Shown in pieces: positions 27,437-37,402 of a stretch of 64,000 nt of DNA. A program made the translations under genes and the position numbers. Positions within the stretch are counted from its first letter, which is position 1, and every line of letters starts with the position of its first letter. Below the pieces are notes generated by a model. It saw only the letters and a list, made by a program, of their open reading frames with translations, was not told the DNA's origin and ran no database searches. The DNA comes from Planctomycetota bacterium (GTDB lineage: Bacteria > Planctomycetota > Phycisphaerae > Phycisphaerales > Phycisphaeraceae): positions 1,922,001-1,986,000 of the forward strand of contig CP066225.1 of the NCBI GenBank assembly GCA_016350165.1, read 5' to 3'.

Positions 27437-29170
27437 TTAAGCAGAAGTCGCTCTGACAATTTCTTCAATCGTTGTTAAACCTGCTTGGATTTTTTCTACA
27501 CCATCATCACGTAGTGTGATAAATGAATTGTTTTCAATTGCTGTATGTTTTAATGTTTGTAGACCTGCATTTTTTGCTATCAAATCTAAAATTTCTTCAT
27601 CTGGTGTAAGTAATCCATAAACACCTAGTCGACCTGCATAGCCACTGTAGCGACATGCACTGCAACCTACTCCATGATACGCATCGATCATCTGATGCTT
27701 ACTTGCTGTTAACAACTCGATCGCATTCAATGATTCGGTTGTATAATCAATCTTTGTTTTACAGTGCGTACAAACTTTGCGAATTAATCTTTGTGCTAAA
27801 ACCCCTCGTATCGTTGCTGCGACCAAGTATGGCTCAATACCGATATCAATCAAACGCGTCACAGCACTCGCAGCATCATTTGTATGTAGAGTTGACATCA
27901 CCAAATGGCCTGTAAGTGCAGCTTGTGTTGAAACACGTGCAGTTTCCTTGTCACGAATTTCACCTACCATAATGATGTCAGGATCCTGACGTAACAAAGA
28001 TCGAAGCGCATTCGCAAAAGTGAAGCCTGCTTTATCATTCACTTGAAATTGATTCATACCTTTGATTGAATACTCTACAGGATCCTCAACTGTAGAAATA
28101 TTAATTTCATCTGAATTAATTTCGTTTAATGACGCATATAAGGTTGTTGATTTACCGCTGCCAGTTGGACCTGTCACTAGAATAATGCCATTAGGTTGAT
28201 TTATGATACGTTCGTAGCGAAACAGCATTTCTTGCGAGAAACCTAGCTGCGATAAATTTTGTTGCGCATTGCTACGATCAATAATACGCATAACAACTTT
28301 TTCGCCTTGTTTACCAGGCATTGTTGATACACGAAGGTCAATTTGTCTTTTGTTGACAATCACGCTGATACTACCGTCTTGCGGAATACGGCGTTCAGAG
28401 ATATCCATTGCTGCCATAATTTTGATACGGCTGACAATCGCAGGCAACATACCTATTGGTGGATTTGCCTTTTCAAACAACCTCCCATCAATGCGATAGC
28501 GCACTCTCAGCTGGTCCTCATCCGGCTCTATATGAATATCACTTGCAACTTCTTTTACTGCACCAAATATGATTCCATTAACTAAGCGTATAACAGGTGA
28601 TTCATTTGCAGTATGCTCAATGTCTGATATTTCTTCTACGCTTTGTTCAGTTAATCGTAAATCAGCTTCCTCAATATCGTCAACCAATTCATCGATTACT
28701 AGAATATCTTTTGCAGATGATTTGGATGTATATGTTCGGCTAATATCTTGAGTAGTTGCAGCTACCACCTGCACTTCACAATTTGTCTTACGTTCAATTT
28801 CTTCTGTAACGAAAACATTTGCTGGCTCACTCATTGCAACAGTAAGCTTCCCATGAATTTTAAATAATGGAAGTACATGCTGTTTACGAATATATTCATC
28901 ATCTAATAATTCAAAAACATTTGGATCGACGATTTGTGAATTTAGTGAAGCGAAAGGCACTCCATAAGCATCTGCTAATGAGGCCATTACTTGCTCTTGC
29001 GTAACATAGCCAAGTTCCACAAGTACTTCGCCAAGTAGCCGACGTTTATCATCATTATTTTGATGTTCCAAGGCACTTTCGATCTGTTCTTGTGTAATCA
29101 AACCACGCTCAAGCAGCAAATCACCAACACGAAGTGTTGATTGTTGTACTGTTTTACAAGCTTGAATCAT
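27437..29170 (-). CDS. pilB: Type IV pilus assembly / type II secretion ATPase
   Basis: Cytoplasmic hexameric motor that drives pilin assembly. About 577 residues: an N-terminal MshEN/T2SSE_N region (repeat-like LLLERGLITQEQIESAL and LVELGYVTQEQVMASL helices, possible c-di-GMP-binding region), then the ATPase. Walker A is GPTGSGKST (about 334-342), the Asp box lies near VEDPVEY, Walker B is DPDIIMVGEIRD, and the His box is MSTLHTNDA. Four cysteines (CTHC...CSAC) form the PilB zinc site. GGGAGG precedes the ATG at 29170, which overlaps the end of the STAS gene by 17 bases. No retraction ATPase (PilT) is in the window. Confidence 0.94.
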   Translation of the reverse strand: MIQACKTVQQSTLRVGDLLLERGLITQEQIESALEHQNNDDKRRLLGEVLVELGYVTQEQVMASLADAYGVPFASLNSQIVDPNVFELLDDEYIRKQHVLPLFKIHGKLTVAMSEPANVFVTEEIERKTNCEVQVVAATTQDISRTYTSKSSAKDILVIDELVDDIEEADLRLTEQSVEEISDIEHTANESPVIRLVNGIIFGAVKEVASDIHIEPDEDQLRVRYRIDGRLFEKANPPIGMLPAIVSRIKIMAAMDISERRIPQDGSISVIVNKRQIDLRVSTMPGKQGEKVVMRIIDRSNAQQNLSQLGFSQEMLFRYERIINQPNGIILVTGPTGSGKSTTLYASLNEINSDEINISTVEDPVEYSIKGMNQFQVNDKAGFTFANALRSLLRQDPDIIMVGEIRDKETARVSTQAALTGHLVMSTLHTNDAASAVTRLIDIGIEPYLVAATIRGVLAQRLIRKVCTHCKTKIDYTTESLNAIELLTASKHQMIDAYHGVGCSACRYSGYAGRLGVYGLLTPDEEILDLIAKNAGLQTLKHTAIENNSFITLRDDGVEKIQAGLTTIEEIVRATSA

Positions 29171-29522
29171 CAAAAACCTCCCCGCAAGACAAACTACCTA
29201 TTGCTACTTGTAGTGACTCGACGCACTCAAAACGGAGCTTCAACCTTGTCATTTCAAATATAGTTATCAACTGTTCTGAGCAATTAATAAATTTCAGCTC
29301 ACCTAAGTGTTCAGCAAGATAATCTTGCAGCCAAACCAACGTCTCTAGACCTACTGAATCAATGTAATGTAAACTATTACAATCAAGCACAATATCTTGT
29401 AGACGTAGTTCTACTTGTTTGATTGTTTCTTGACGAAGATTATCACATACGGATGCGATTAAATCGCCGTTAATAGAAATGATAGCAACGTGGTCCTGGC
29501 TTTCACAGCTCAAACGTATCAT
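29154..29522 (-). CDS. STAS-domain (anti-anti-sigma-type) protein
   Basis: A 122-residue single-domain STAS protein like SpoIIAA/RsbV, which switch partner proteins by serine phosphorylation. The phosphoacceptor region reads YIDSVGLETL with Ser56. The ribosome site GGAGGAGG is excellent. It overlaps the start of pilB, so it is translationally coupled to the motor ATPase. No cognate serine kinase or PP2C phosphatase is seen here. Inference: it may regulate PilB or HD-GYP activity locally rather than a sigma factor. Confidence 0.85.
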   Translation of the reverse strand: MIRLSCESQDHVAIISINGDLIASVCDNLRQETIKQVELRLQDIVLDCNSLHYIDSVGLETLVWLQDYLAEHLGELKFINCSEQLITIFEMTRLKLRFECVESLQVAIGSLSCGEVFDDSSL

Positions 29523-29573
29523 CGTCCTCCTCCCTGGGCCTCCCCAGCTATATGATGATAAAATGCCCTTTCA

Positions 29574-31211
29574 TCAGGATGCTATCTTTTGATGCTCCTG
29601 ATGTTTATTAATTAAATCAAAGAATGGTTTAAAATCTAAATTGACAAAAATATCAGCCAACTCTGGATCAAACTGTTTACCTTTGCATCGAATTATTTCA
29701 TCTAGTACCTGATTTAAATCTAAAGCTCTGCGATACGTACGATTTGAACTCATCGCATCAAATGCATCAGCCAATCCAATAACACGGCCCATAAGCGGAA
29801 TTTGATCACCTGCTAAATTATTGGGATACCCAAGGCCATCCCACCGCTCATGATGACAAAGAACACCAGGTATCAGATCATTCATCTGACGTATATCTTG
29901 CAAAATACGTGCACCAATCTCTGGATGCATTTTTATTTGATCAAATTCACTCGGCGTCAAACGACCTGGTTTACAAAGAACAGATTCTGGCACACCAATC
30001 TTACCTACATCATGGAGCAAGCCAGCAATATATGTACGTTCAACAGTATGTGAATCTAAACCTGCAGCTTCAGCTAAATTTCGGCTCATCAATGCCACAC
30101 GTTCTGAGTGGCCATGGGTATATGAATCTTTTGCATCGATTGCATTAGTCAGCGCATGAAGTGTACCAAAGAACATAGCTTGTGCATCTTCGTATAGCAT
30201 CATATTGCCAAGAAATATTGACATGCTATTTACAAGCGAATCACACAATTTCACATCAATAGTATTGATATGTGTACCTTCTTGCTTTTCTCCACCATAC
30301 AAAATTCCGAGTTGTTTACCTTCAAAGCGAATCGGAACTATCAACAATGTTTTAGCTAATTTATGGATCAGTGGAACATCTAAGATTGCGGTATCTTCAT
30401 AAACAACTGAGTGCTCCTCATCACACATTCGGAGCATTAAGTATTTGCCAATTTCTTGTATGCATTGAATTTTATGATCATATTCGCCGGCTGTAACTAA
30501 CTGACCTGAGAGATCTTCCAACCTCGGATCGTTATCTATTAATTGAATAGCTAGCCATCTAACGCCAAGTACTTGCTGCAACTCACTACATGCATTCTGT
30601 AAAAAATCTGCAGGCTCTTTATTTACTCGCATATTCGCAGACAATTTATAAAGTAGACTAAGCTCTTCATATGATTCGCTCAGTTCTAAACTCATTGACT
30701 GCAATTCATTCAAGCGGCGATCTACTTCTGTAATATCCTCCTGCATCCAAATAAGCATAGTTGCTAAGCGTGCGGCTTCGCCTTTTGCAACAAACATACT
30801 TGGCTCAAGTGTTGCAAGTATATTTCTTGATTCAATTTCATACTCATCTGAAACAGCTTGAATCTCATCACAATGCAGTAAATCTTCACCAATCATAACA
30901 ATGACCAGTGCATGCTCACTAAATCGTTCGCCTACTCGCCGTCTGCGTTTAACCGGAATATTAACAAGCATCAAACCAGGCCATACTTCGTTCACAGTAC
31001 GATCTGATGTTTTTATATCATGCCAATTAGCAACAATGTCTTTTTGGAATCGCGAACTTTTTAGAAGAAAATAAACACCCTCATGAACATTGCCAACTGG
31101 TGTTACAATACCCTCGGACGAGATATCAAACACAGACATGCCCAAGCGATGTACTCGCTGAGCAATCTGAGGCGATAAGCCAAGGTCATATTGTGCGATG
31201 CCAGATATCAA
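29574..31211 (-). CDS. GAF/HD-GYP-domain protein, probable c-di-GMP phosphodiesterase
   Basis: A 545-residue cytoplasmic protein. Residues 1-165 are an N-terminal region I do not recognise; a short coiled coil follows (165-190), then a GAF-like domain (190-345) and an HD-GYP domain (345-540). The metal-binding HD is LLHDVGKIG (His400-Asp401), and HHERWDGLGYP holds the GYP motif. Active members hydrolyse c-di-GMP, which commonly controls type IV pili. The TTG start overlaps the response regulator's stop by four bases, so regulator and effector are coupled, much like a split RpfG. Confidence 0.9.
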   Translation of the reverse strand: MISGIAQYDLGLSPQIAQRVHRLGMSVFDISSEGIVTPVGNVHEGVYFLLKSSRFQKDIVANWHDIKTSDRTVNEVWPGLMLVNIPVKRRRRVGERFSEHALVIVMIGEDLLHCDEIQAVSDEYEIESRNILATLEPSMFVAKGEAARLATMLIWMQEDITEVDRRLNELQSMSLELSESYEELSLLYKLSANMRVNKEPADFLQNACSELQQVLGVRWLAIQLIDNDPRLEDLSGQLVTAGEYDHKIQCIQEIGKYLMLRMCDEEHSVVYEDTAILDVPLIHKLAKTLLIVPIRFEGKQLGILYGGEKQEGTHINTIDVKLCDSLVNSMSIFLGNMMLYEDAQAMFFGTLHALTNAIDAKDSYTHGHSERVALMSRNLAEAAGLDSHTVERTYIAGLLHDVGKIGVPESVLCKPGRLTPSEFDQIKMHPEIGARILQDIRQMNDLIPGVLCHHERWDGLGYPNNLAGDQIPLMGRVIGLADAFDAMSSNRTYRRALDLNQVLDEIIRCKGKQFDPELADIFVNLDFKPFFDLINKHQEHQKIAS

Positions 31212-31615
31212 CTTGCTTTACGAGCCTCCTGTATCGAGGAGCAATGATGAAGCAAATGATCTACTCGACCGAGTATTTCACGCGGACTAAATGGTTTTGT
31301 TATAACCCCAACAATATTTGTTTTGTCTATGTACTCATTAGACAAACTAAAGCCTCTTGCTGTCAGCATAAGAGCTGGCGTGTGTTGTGTTTGCTCATGT
31401 TCTTTGAGCTTCACACACAATTCCATCCCGGTCATATAAGGCATTTGATAATCAGATATAACTAAATCTGGGTTACTATCGATAGCGGTAGCTAGGCCTT
31501 CTTCGCCATCTTCTGCGGTAATCACGGTGTAGCCAGCATTCCGCAACTTCAAAGAAACCACATGTAAAATGTGTGTTTCATCATCAACTACGAGAATGGT
31601 TTTCTTTTCACTCAT
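31208..31615 (-). CDS. Single-domain response regulator
   Basis: A CheY-like receiver of about 135 residues. Acidic pocket DD at 11-12, phosphoacceptor Asp55 in VISDYQMP, Thr85 in LTARG and Lys107 in TKPFS. No output domain. AGGAG five bases upstream supports the ATG at 31615. It lies between the histidine kinase and the HD-GYP gene, whose start it overlaps, and is the obvious link between them. Confidence 0.92.
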   Translation of the reverse strand: MSEKKTILVVDDETHILHVVSLKLRNAGYTVITAEDGEEGLATAIDSNPDLVISDYQMPYMTGMELCVKLKEHEQTQHTPALMLTARGFSLSNEYIDKTNIVGVITKPFSPREILGRVDHLLHHCSSIQEARKAS

Positions 31616-31739
31616 AACCACTCCTGCCTCTTACTACTTATACAGAAAAGTAAAAACCACATTGCTCAAGCAACATGTCATTTAACATTTACATCTACCG
31701 GATATTCTGCAGTCAGACATTTTCTCCGGCTCTCCAATA

Positions 31740-33203
31740 TCAATCTTCGGCAATCGGTAAAGCGAACGTAAATGTACTTCCATGATTGACTTCACTTTCA
31801 ATATTTACTTCGCCATTATGAACCGTTTCGATGACATGCTTAACCAGATTCAGACCAAGTCCTGTACCTTTAGCTAACTTCTTATGGTCAGCAACTCGAT
31901 AGAACTTATCGAATAAATGCGGTACATCCTCTTCTGGTATTCCGACGCCGGTATCATTAACAACTACACGAACCATTTCTGATGAATCATCAACACTCAC
32001 TGAAACACTTACACGACCACCATCCGATGTATATTTAATCGCGTTACTAAGAAGATTTAGAACGCACTGAAGAATCATGTCACGATCAGCATAAACCTGA
32101 AAATAATCAGGCGAAGGTATTTCCACTAACTCAATTTGCTTCGCACGTGCTTGAGGCAGCATGATATTCACAGCTTCTGTAACAATCGACATTAAAGAAG
32201 TATGCTCACGCTGTACTCTAACTACACCGGATTCAATTCGGCTAATATTCAAAATATTATCGATCAACCTTGAAAGACGATTCGTTTCACCTTGAATAAT
32301 ATTGTAAAACTCGAAACGAGTTTTCTCGTCTTCTGCCTCTCCATCAATTAGCATCTCCATATATGCCTTAATGCTAGATAATGGAGTGCGCAGTTCATGT
32401 GAAACATTTGAAACAAAATCACTTTTAGTTTCAGCTATCTCACGTTCACGTGTCACATCACGCAGAATAGTTACTACACCGGAATTAACATTTTGAGATG
32501 CAATATTGCTATTTGCTTGATTGGTTGTGTAAACACTGGAAAGTGTTACATCATAAACTGACTCACTACCACCTTTAACAACCCGCTGTTCTAAACGGCG
32601 TGTATGCTTATGTTGCCCCTCGCGAGTATCCTTGATTAATTTCGCCAAGGAACTGTCATTGATAATCTGATCCACCGGTAATCGCTTAGATTCATCTAAA
32701 TTAAATCTAAATAATTTTGATGCTGCTGAATTTGCCATCGCGATTTCATTAAAACTATCAGTTACAACAACAGCATCGTTAAGTGTATTTAAGATTGAAG
32801 TTAAATGTTTATTTTCAGCATCCGCAATACCTAAACGAATATTTAATTCTTTCTTCTCTAACAGTATTTGATTATGTTGCTGTTGAATCTTCGAAACAGA
32901 TTCAGAAACAACATCAACTAAATGCCCGACGCCAAAGCTACTACGCACATCACTACCTGAATATTCACCACTGGACATCATTTCAACATGAGCAATTGCT
33001 TCGGCTACTTCCATTTCTGATCGGCTGATGATTTGCCATTGCACTATTTGTAGAATTAGAAAGACCACACCACCTGAAACCGCTACAGTAATCCAACCAA
33101 GAAGTGTAAGCCCACTAAAACTAAATACCAACAGCATCAACAGCATGACAAGCAAGCTGCTAACAAATGCATTTAGTAAACTATACCTCTTAAAAGATGA
33201 CAA
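31740..33203 (-). CDS. Membrane PAS-domain sensor histidine kinase
   Basis: A 487-residue inner-membrane kinase. Two N-terminal hydrophobic helices (about 11-32 and 36-56) leave almost no periplasmic loop. Then come a short linker helix, a coiled coil (105-135), a PAS-like domain (135-255), the HisKA domain with FVSNVSHELRTPLSSIKAY (His269), and a HATPase_c domain with N box LLSNAIKYT, VNDTGVGIPEED, the F box and GTGLGLNLVKH. The start is TTG. Likely partner: the receiver encoded 124 bases downstream. The tiny extracytoplasmic loop suggests an intramembrane or cytoplasmic signal. Confidence 0.9.
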   Translation of the reverse strand: MSSFKRYSLLNAFVSSLLVMLLMLLVFSFSGLTLLGWITVAVSGGVVFLILQIVQWQIISRSEMEVAEAIAHVEMMSSGEYSGSDVRSSFGVGHLVDVVSESVSKIQQQHNQILLEKKELNIRLGIADAENKHLTSILNTLNDAVVVTDSFNEIAMANSAASKLFRFNLDESKRLPVDQIINDSSLAKLIKDTREGQHKHTRRLEQRVVKGGSESVYDVTLSSVYTTNQANSNIASQNVNSGVVTILRDVTREREIAETKSDFVSNVSHELRTPLSSIKAYMEMLIDGEAEDEKTRFEFYNIIQGETNRLSRLIDNILNISRIESGVVRVQREHTSLMSIVTEAVNIMLPQARAKQIELVEIPSPDYFQVYADRDMILQCVLNLLSNAIKYTSDGGRVSVSVSVDDSSEMVRVVVNDTGVGIPEEDVPHLFDKFYRVADHKKLAKGTGLGLNLVKHVIETVHNGEVNIESEVNHGSTFTFALPIAED

Positions 33204-33241
33204 ACTTTCATCTCCCCTGAATCGTCCCCATCAATCCTGTT

Positions 33242-34456
33242 TTAGTAATTAGTTGGAACCAATGTCTGCAGTAGCTTTGAAGCCCGATCATCACTTGGTT
33301 CTCGTCGTAACGCTTCCTCATATGCTGCAATTGCGGCTGATGTGCGTCCTGATTTTTGCAGTGATAACCCTCTTAGGATGCAAGGCACCGCATCGTTCGG
33401 AGCAAGTTCCGCAGCTCGATCAAAATTCTTCAACGCATTTTCCAAATGATCTCTTTTCTGCCACACCATTCCAGCCAATAAGTAGCCATCGTGTCGCTCT
33501 GGCTGCATATTGATGACCCTAGTTGCTGCCGTCAATGCGCCACCTAAATCACCTTCTTTCCATGCCATCTCACCCAACTTAATCCAATCTTCTGCAGTTG
33601 CATCAATACTTTTTGTGAGCTTAACATACACACGTCTAGCTTGTGCATGCCTTCCTATTGCAGCTAGCGATTCAGCTTTCAAACGTTTAATATCTGAACG
33701 TTTCGAATACCCATCTTCCTGCTGTAGAACCTCGATAGCATGTATTGCATCAAGATACTTTTTCGCAGCTACCTTTGATACAATCATTTCTTCACGAAGC
33801 TTCAAATTCTCTGGCTCAAGAAGTGACGCTTGCTCAAAATAATCTGATGCTTTCGCATAATTTCGTTTCAAACGATATATGTGCCCCAAAATACTTCTCA
33901 ATCCCGCAACTTGATCGAAATACAACAACTTACCTTCAAGCATTGTTACAGCATCATCTATTTCATCCAGCTGAACCATCATCTCAGCCATAGCTAACAA
34001 GTATGATGGATTATCTTTTTGAGAATTGTACGCATAACGATAACTAACCAGTGCGTCCTCATAATTCTTCCATCGCTGCAAAACTACACCACGATAATAG
34101 TATGCATCTGAGTTTTTATCATTTAGATCAGCTGTATGATTGAACCAATGATATGCTCTCTCTAACTGTCCTTTTTCTAGAGAAATACGGCCCGCCAATA
34201 GGGACAAGCCATCGTTATTCTGATCAATGCGCATTGCTTCATTGACTGTTTTAGCTGCTATTTCGAGATCACCAGTTTCAAATTGCTGTGTTGCCATTTG
34301 CAGCATCATGCCAGATCGCATTTCATGCCATCTATCATTGGCTTCACTAACCCATTTTTTATGTGTTTTGTTATCACCAGCTTTGCAACCGATTGCAAAC
34401 ACACAAAGTCCTAGCACTAAACTAAGAAATATTGTTCGTTGAATTCCGATCTTCAT
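33242..34456 (-). CDS. TPR-repeat lipoprotein of the pilus locus
   Basis: A 404-residue envelope protein. The signal ends in CVFAIGC, a lipobox with Cys24. Most of the rest is tetratricopeptide repeats, for example ALVSYRYAYNSQKDNPSYLLAMAE and ALKNFDRAAELAPNDAVPCILRG (each read in parts). Position between secretin and kinase suggests a pilotin/PilF-like or scaffold role in secretin assembly; that is inference. GGGAG precedes the ATG. Confidence 0.82.
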   Translation of the reverse strand: MKIGIQRTIFLSLVLGLCVFAIGCKAGDNKTHKKWVSEANDRWHEMRSGMMLQMATQQFETGDLEIAAKTVNEAMRIDQNNDGLSLLAGRISLEKGQLERAYHWFNHTADLNDKNSDAYYYRGVVLQRWKNYEDALVSYRYAYNSQKDNPSYLLAMAEMMVQLDEIDDAVTMLEGKLLYFDQVAGLRSILGHIYRLKRNYAKASDYFEQASLLEPENLKLREEMIVSKVAAKKYLDAIHAIEVLQQEDGYSKRSDIKRLKAESLAAIGRHAQARRVYVKLTKSIDATAEDWIKLGEMAWKEGDLGGALTAATRVINMQPERHDGYLLAGMVWQKRDHLENALKNFDRAAELAPNDAVPCILRGLSLQKSGRTSAAIAAYEEALRREPSDDRASKLLQTLVPTNY

Positions 34457-34539
34457 TATTTCTCCCTGCCTTGTTTGAAGATCAATAACTAATTAATGAC
34501 GACTATCCCCGTTAAAGGATAGTCGCGAATCACCTTCAA

Positions 34540-36822
34540 TTATTTAAGCGGACTCTCTTGTGAATCCGTATCGACCTCAACGAGTGCTTCATCTTCAGAA
34601 GATTCCACAGCAACTGGCTTTGGTATCGTGTTCTTCACAAATTCAAATACATTCAATACTTCGTTGTCACCAAATTCATCTTCATTTTCCGCTAAATATG
34701 TATCATATTCTTCAAAAACTGATTCTGACTCATCTGCCATTTGTTCTTCTAGAACAATCAGATCACTTTCGATTTCTGTTTCTTCAATAATATGTTGTTT
34801 TACAACAGGATCCATCTCATTGCCTTCAATTGAACGAAGACTAGCAAGAATTTCATCAACTTCCGAATCTTCAGACACAGCTTCTTCTTCAGTACGTTGA
34901 TCCAAATCCAAACCAATGATGCTAACTCGTTTTGTTTCAGATTCATGACTATCATCAACAAAAGCGATTTCCTCAGAGACAGCTTCTTGATCTAAAGGTT
35001 CTACTGACACATGATCAGAATGCTCTTCTTCGACTACGCTTTCCTCTTGCACTTGTTTTTGAACTTCAGCATTTATCATTGAATCAATTGCTGAATCTAA
35101 AATACTATTTGAACTGTAATAGAATTCAGCACCTGTCAGCTGTTCTTTTAAACGCATTGCCTCGACACTGCTTGGATAAACATACAATGCAGCATCTACC
35201 GCCCACATAGCTTTATCATTTTCGCCACGCGCGAGTTGCTCACGTGCATCACGTAAATAAGCATTACTCATTTTTGCCTGGCTAAACGGTAACAAGCCTT
35301 CACGTGAACCCATAATAGCTTTCTGAGCTCCATCAAGTGCGCTATCACCCATCACTGTTAATTGTTTATCTTTAATAACAGTTGGACGAATCATGAAGAT
35401 CACTTCATCACGGCGAATCGTATCATCTTGACCTTTAAACGCAGCACCGGCAATTGGAATATCACCAAGGCCAGGAATCTGTCGACGATCAATCTGATTA
35501 CTTTCACGGAAGAACCCACCTAAAACAACCGTTTGACCACTCTTGACCATAACATTTGTCGTCATTTGACTTGTAGATTCATTTGGAATCGTTGTACCTG
35601 TCTCATCTGAAACTGAACCTTCACTGATTTTAGGCATCAATTCCATACGAACGAAACCATCGTTTGAAACAAAAGGTCTAACATTCAGCGACGTACCAAC
35701 ATCCAGAAATTCAACCGTTTGAGTTGTGCTCGTTTCCGTTTGAGTCGTTGACAAGTAGCCTAATTTTTCACCAACAAGCAGCTCAGCCTTCTGTCTATTC
35801 AATACCAACAATTGAGGTTTAGCTAAAACTGTCGTGTCAGTTACCTGATCTAAAGCTCGCACAAAGACTGAAAAATCACTGCCAAAGAAACCTAACTTAG
35901 CACCGCCAACACGATTAGTTTGACCAACCTGAGATGTTATGACCTGACCGCTATTCACCGGATTTGCTGTATCACCAGCAATAATTTCATTAATAGCATT
36001 CAACGGATTGGTAAAGTCAGAAATGTTTACATCAGTGAAAATCGCAAAGTCAACACCAAACTCATTGTTTTCATCCAGAGTTGCTTGCAAAATCCATGAT
36101 TCAATCAGAACTTGAGCAGGCCGTACGTCCAATTCATGAACTAGAGACAGGACTTGCTCCATATTGTCTTCGTAATCTCGAATTACAATCGTGCCTGTAT
36201 CTGCAAATGAATCAGCTCCGCCGTCACTAAGTGTCGCTTTATATCCTGTAGCAACAGGACCTACTGTCGTAACAGTACCAGCTTGCGACAACAATGGCTG
36301 TAAGAATGCACTCATATCAGCTGAATTCATGTAGTTCAACTTGACGATTTTGGTCACAACTCTGCGATCCATTTCGTCTAGAACTTTTAGCTCATCCTGT
36401 GTGTATACATAGATAAAGTTACCTTTTTCTCGGTAACCAAACCCGTTACTTTCCAAGATTGCATCCAAAGCTTCATAGAAATCCACACCATACAGGTTCG
36501 CAGATACTTCACCCGAAACATTACGACTTGCAATGATGTTTCGCTTGCTCTGTATACTTAGTAACTGAAGAACTTTTGTAATCTCAATTGGCTTAGTATG
36601 AATGCTAATCTCACCGAACGACCCAACCTCAACAGTTAGATCCTCAGCAGTAGCACTCTGCTCTTTTTGCTCATACAAATCGATTACTTGAGGCTGCGTG
36701 CCCGCATTATCCCCAAAAGTCCCTTGGCTTTGCGCATTTACCAATCCGACCGGACCGGTATAAACCATACCCGCAGAGCATAAAAAAATGCCTAGCCAGA
36801 AGCTGCTTTTCAGCTTACCCAT
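34540..36822 (-). CDS. pilQ: Secretin (PilQ/GspD family) with long acidic C-terminal tail
   Basis: Outer-membrane secretin pore. About 760 residues from the ATG at 36822, chosen because AAGGAG precedes it; the frame is open 20 codons further. Signal peptide to about VNAQS. N-domains with an STN-like part and a KH-like N1 follow. The secretin core has VLIESWILQATLDENNEFGV, VGEKLGYLSTTQT, MTTNVMVKSGQTVVLGGFF and IPGLGDIPIAGAAF. Beyond the core, a TPR-like stretch (YLRDAREQLARGENDKAMWAVDAAL, in parts) is followed by some 180 residues of Glu/Asp/Ser-rich low-complexity tail. That tail is not part of ordinary PilQ or GspD. Confidence 0.9.
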   Translation of the reverse strand: MGKLKSSFWLGIFLCSAGMVYTGPVGLVNAQSQGTFGDNAGTQPQVIDLYEQKEQSATAEDLTVEVGSFGEISIHTKPIEITKVLQLLSIQSKRNIIASRNVSGEVSANLYGVDFYEALDAILESNGFGYREKGNFIYVYTQDELKVLDEMDRRVVTKIVKLNYMNSADMSAFLQPLLSQAGTVTTVGPVATGYKATLSDGGADSFADTGTIVIRDYEDNMEQVLSLVHELDVRPAQVLIESWILQATLDENNEFGVDFAIFTDVNISDFTNPLNAINEIIAGDTANPVNSGQVITSQVGQTNRVGGAKLGFFGSDFSVFVRALDQVTDTTVLAKPQLLVLNRQKAELLVGEKLGYLSTTQTETSTTQTVEFLDVGTSLNVRPFVSNDGFVRMELMPKISEGSVSDETGTTIPNESTSQMTTNVMVKSGQTVVLGGFFRESNQIDRRQIPGLGDIPIAGAAFKGQDDTIRRDEVIFMIRPTVIKDKQLTVMGDSALDGAQKAIMGSREGLLPFSQAKMSNAYLRDAREQLARGENDKAMWAVDAALYVYPSSVEAMRLKEQLTGAEFYYSSNSILDSAIDSMINAEVQKQVQEESVVEEEHSDHVSVEPLDQEAVSEEIAFVDDSHESETKRVSIIGLDLDQRTEEEAVSEDSEVDEILASLRSIEGNEMDPVVKQHIIEETEIESDLIVLEEQMADESESVFEEYDTYLAENEDEFGDNEVLNVFEFVKNTIPKPVAVESSEDEALVEVDTDSQESPLK

Positions 36823-36856
36823 GCTCGACTCCTTCTCTTGCCTCACATTGTGGTGG

Positions 36857-37402
36857 TTACATTCCAAGACGCACGAGTACACCGTCCCTTGCTAAGACCA
36901 CCGTTCTTTCATATACCTTGCGAAGTTCAAATCCTGCAATCTTTTCGCCAGGTACGACAACGATTCCATTTATTACTGCACGTGACTGATCACCAGTCAC
37001 GACACTACTTAGCTCCAATCGCGAAGCTGCAATACGAACCTCTGCGATCCTAATAACTACATCGTCTTCATCTTTGCCCAACTTTCCCTTTTCCCCAATG
37101 TTATCGCTACTTACAGTCCGTCTGTATCGACTGTTATCAAAGTGAAACAGATTCCGGTTAATCCTATTTGGCAAATCAACTTCTACAGTCTTGATTACCT
37201 CATGCTTATCCATCTTTGCATCTTCATGCGATGCGTCCACTTGTAACGCTTCTGACGGTTTTGCAGTTGCTGTATGCGGCACTTCCTTCAATAACAACCT
37301 TCCCCAAAGCAATAACCCCAGTACAGACAAACCACACATACTGATTGTTTTCTTCTTATCTGCCAACATATGTTGCTGAAAATGTAACCAAATTTTCTTC
37401 AT
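36857..37402 (-). CDS. PilP/GspC-like inner-membrane linker protein
   Basis: A protein of about 181 residues with one N-terminal membrane helix (about 22-38), a hydrophilic linker and a C-terminal domain (from about 115) ending in a small beta structure (VINGIVVVPGEKIAGFELRKVYERTVVL, read in parts). This resembles the HR domain of PilP/GspC that contacts the secretin. Position after PilO and before the secretin fits PilP. Its ATG overlaps the PilO stop (TGATG). Sequence similarity alone is weak; context carries the call. Confidence 0.7.
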   Translation of the reverse strand: MKKIWLHFQQHMLADKKKTISMCGLSVLGLLLWGRLLLKEVPHTATAKPSEALQVDASHEDAKMDKHEVIKTVEVDLPNRINRNLFHFDNSRYRRTVSSDNIGEKGKLGKDEDDVVIRIAEVRIAASRLELSSVVTGDQSRAVINGIVVVPGEKIAGFELRKVYERTVVLARDGVLVRLGM

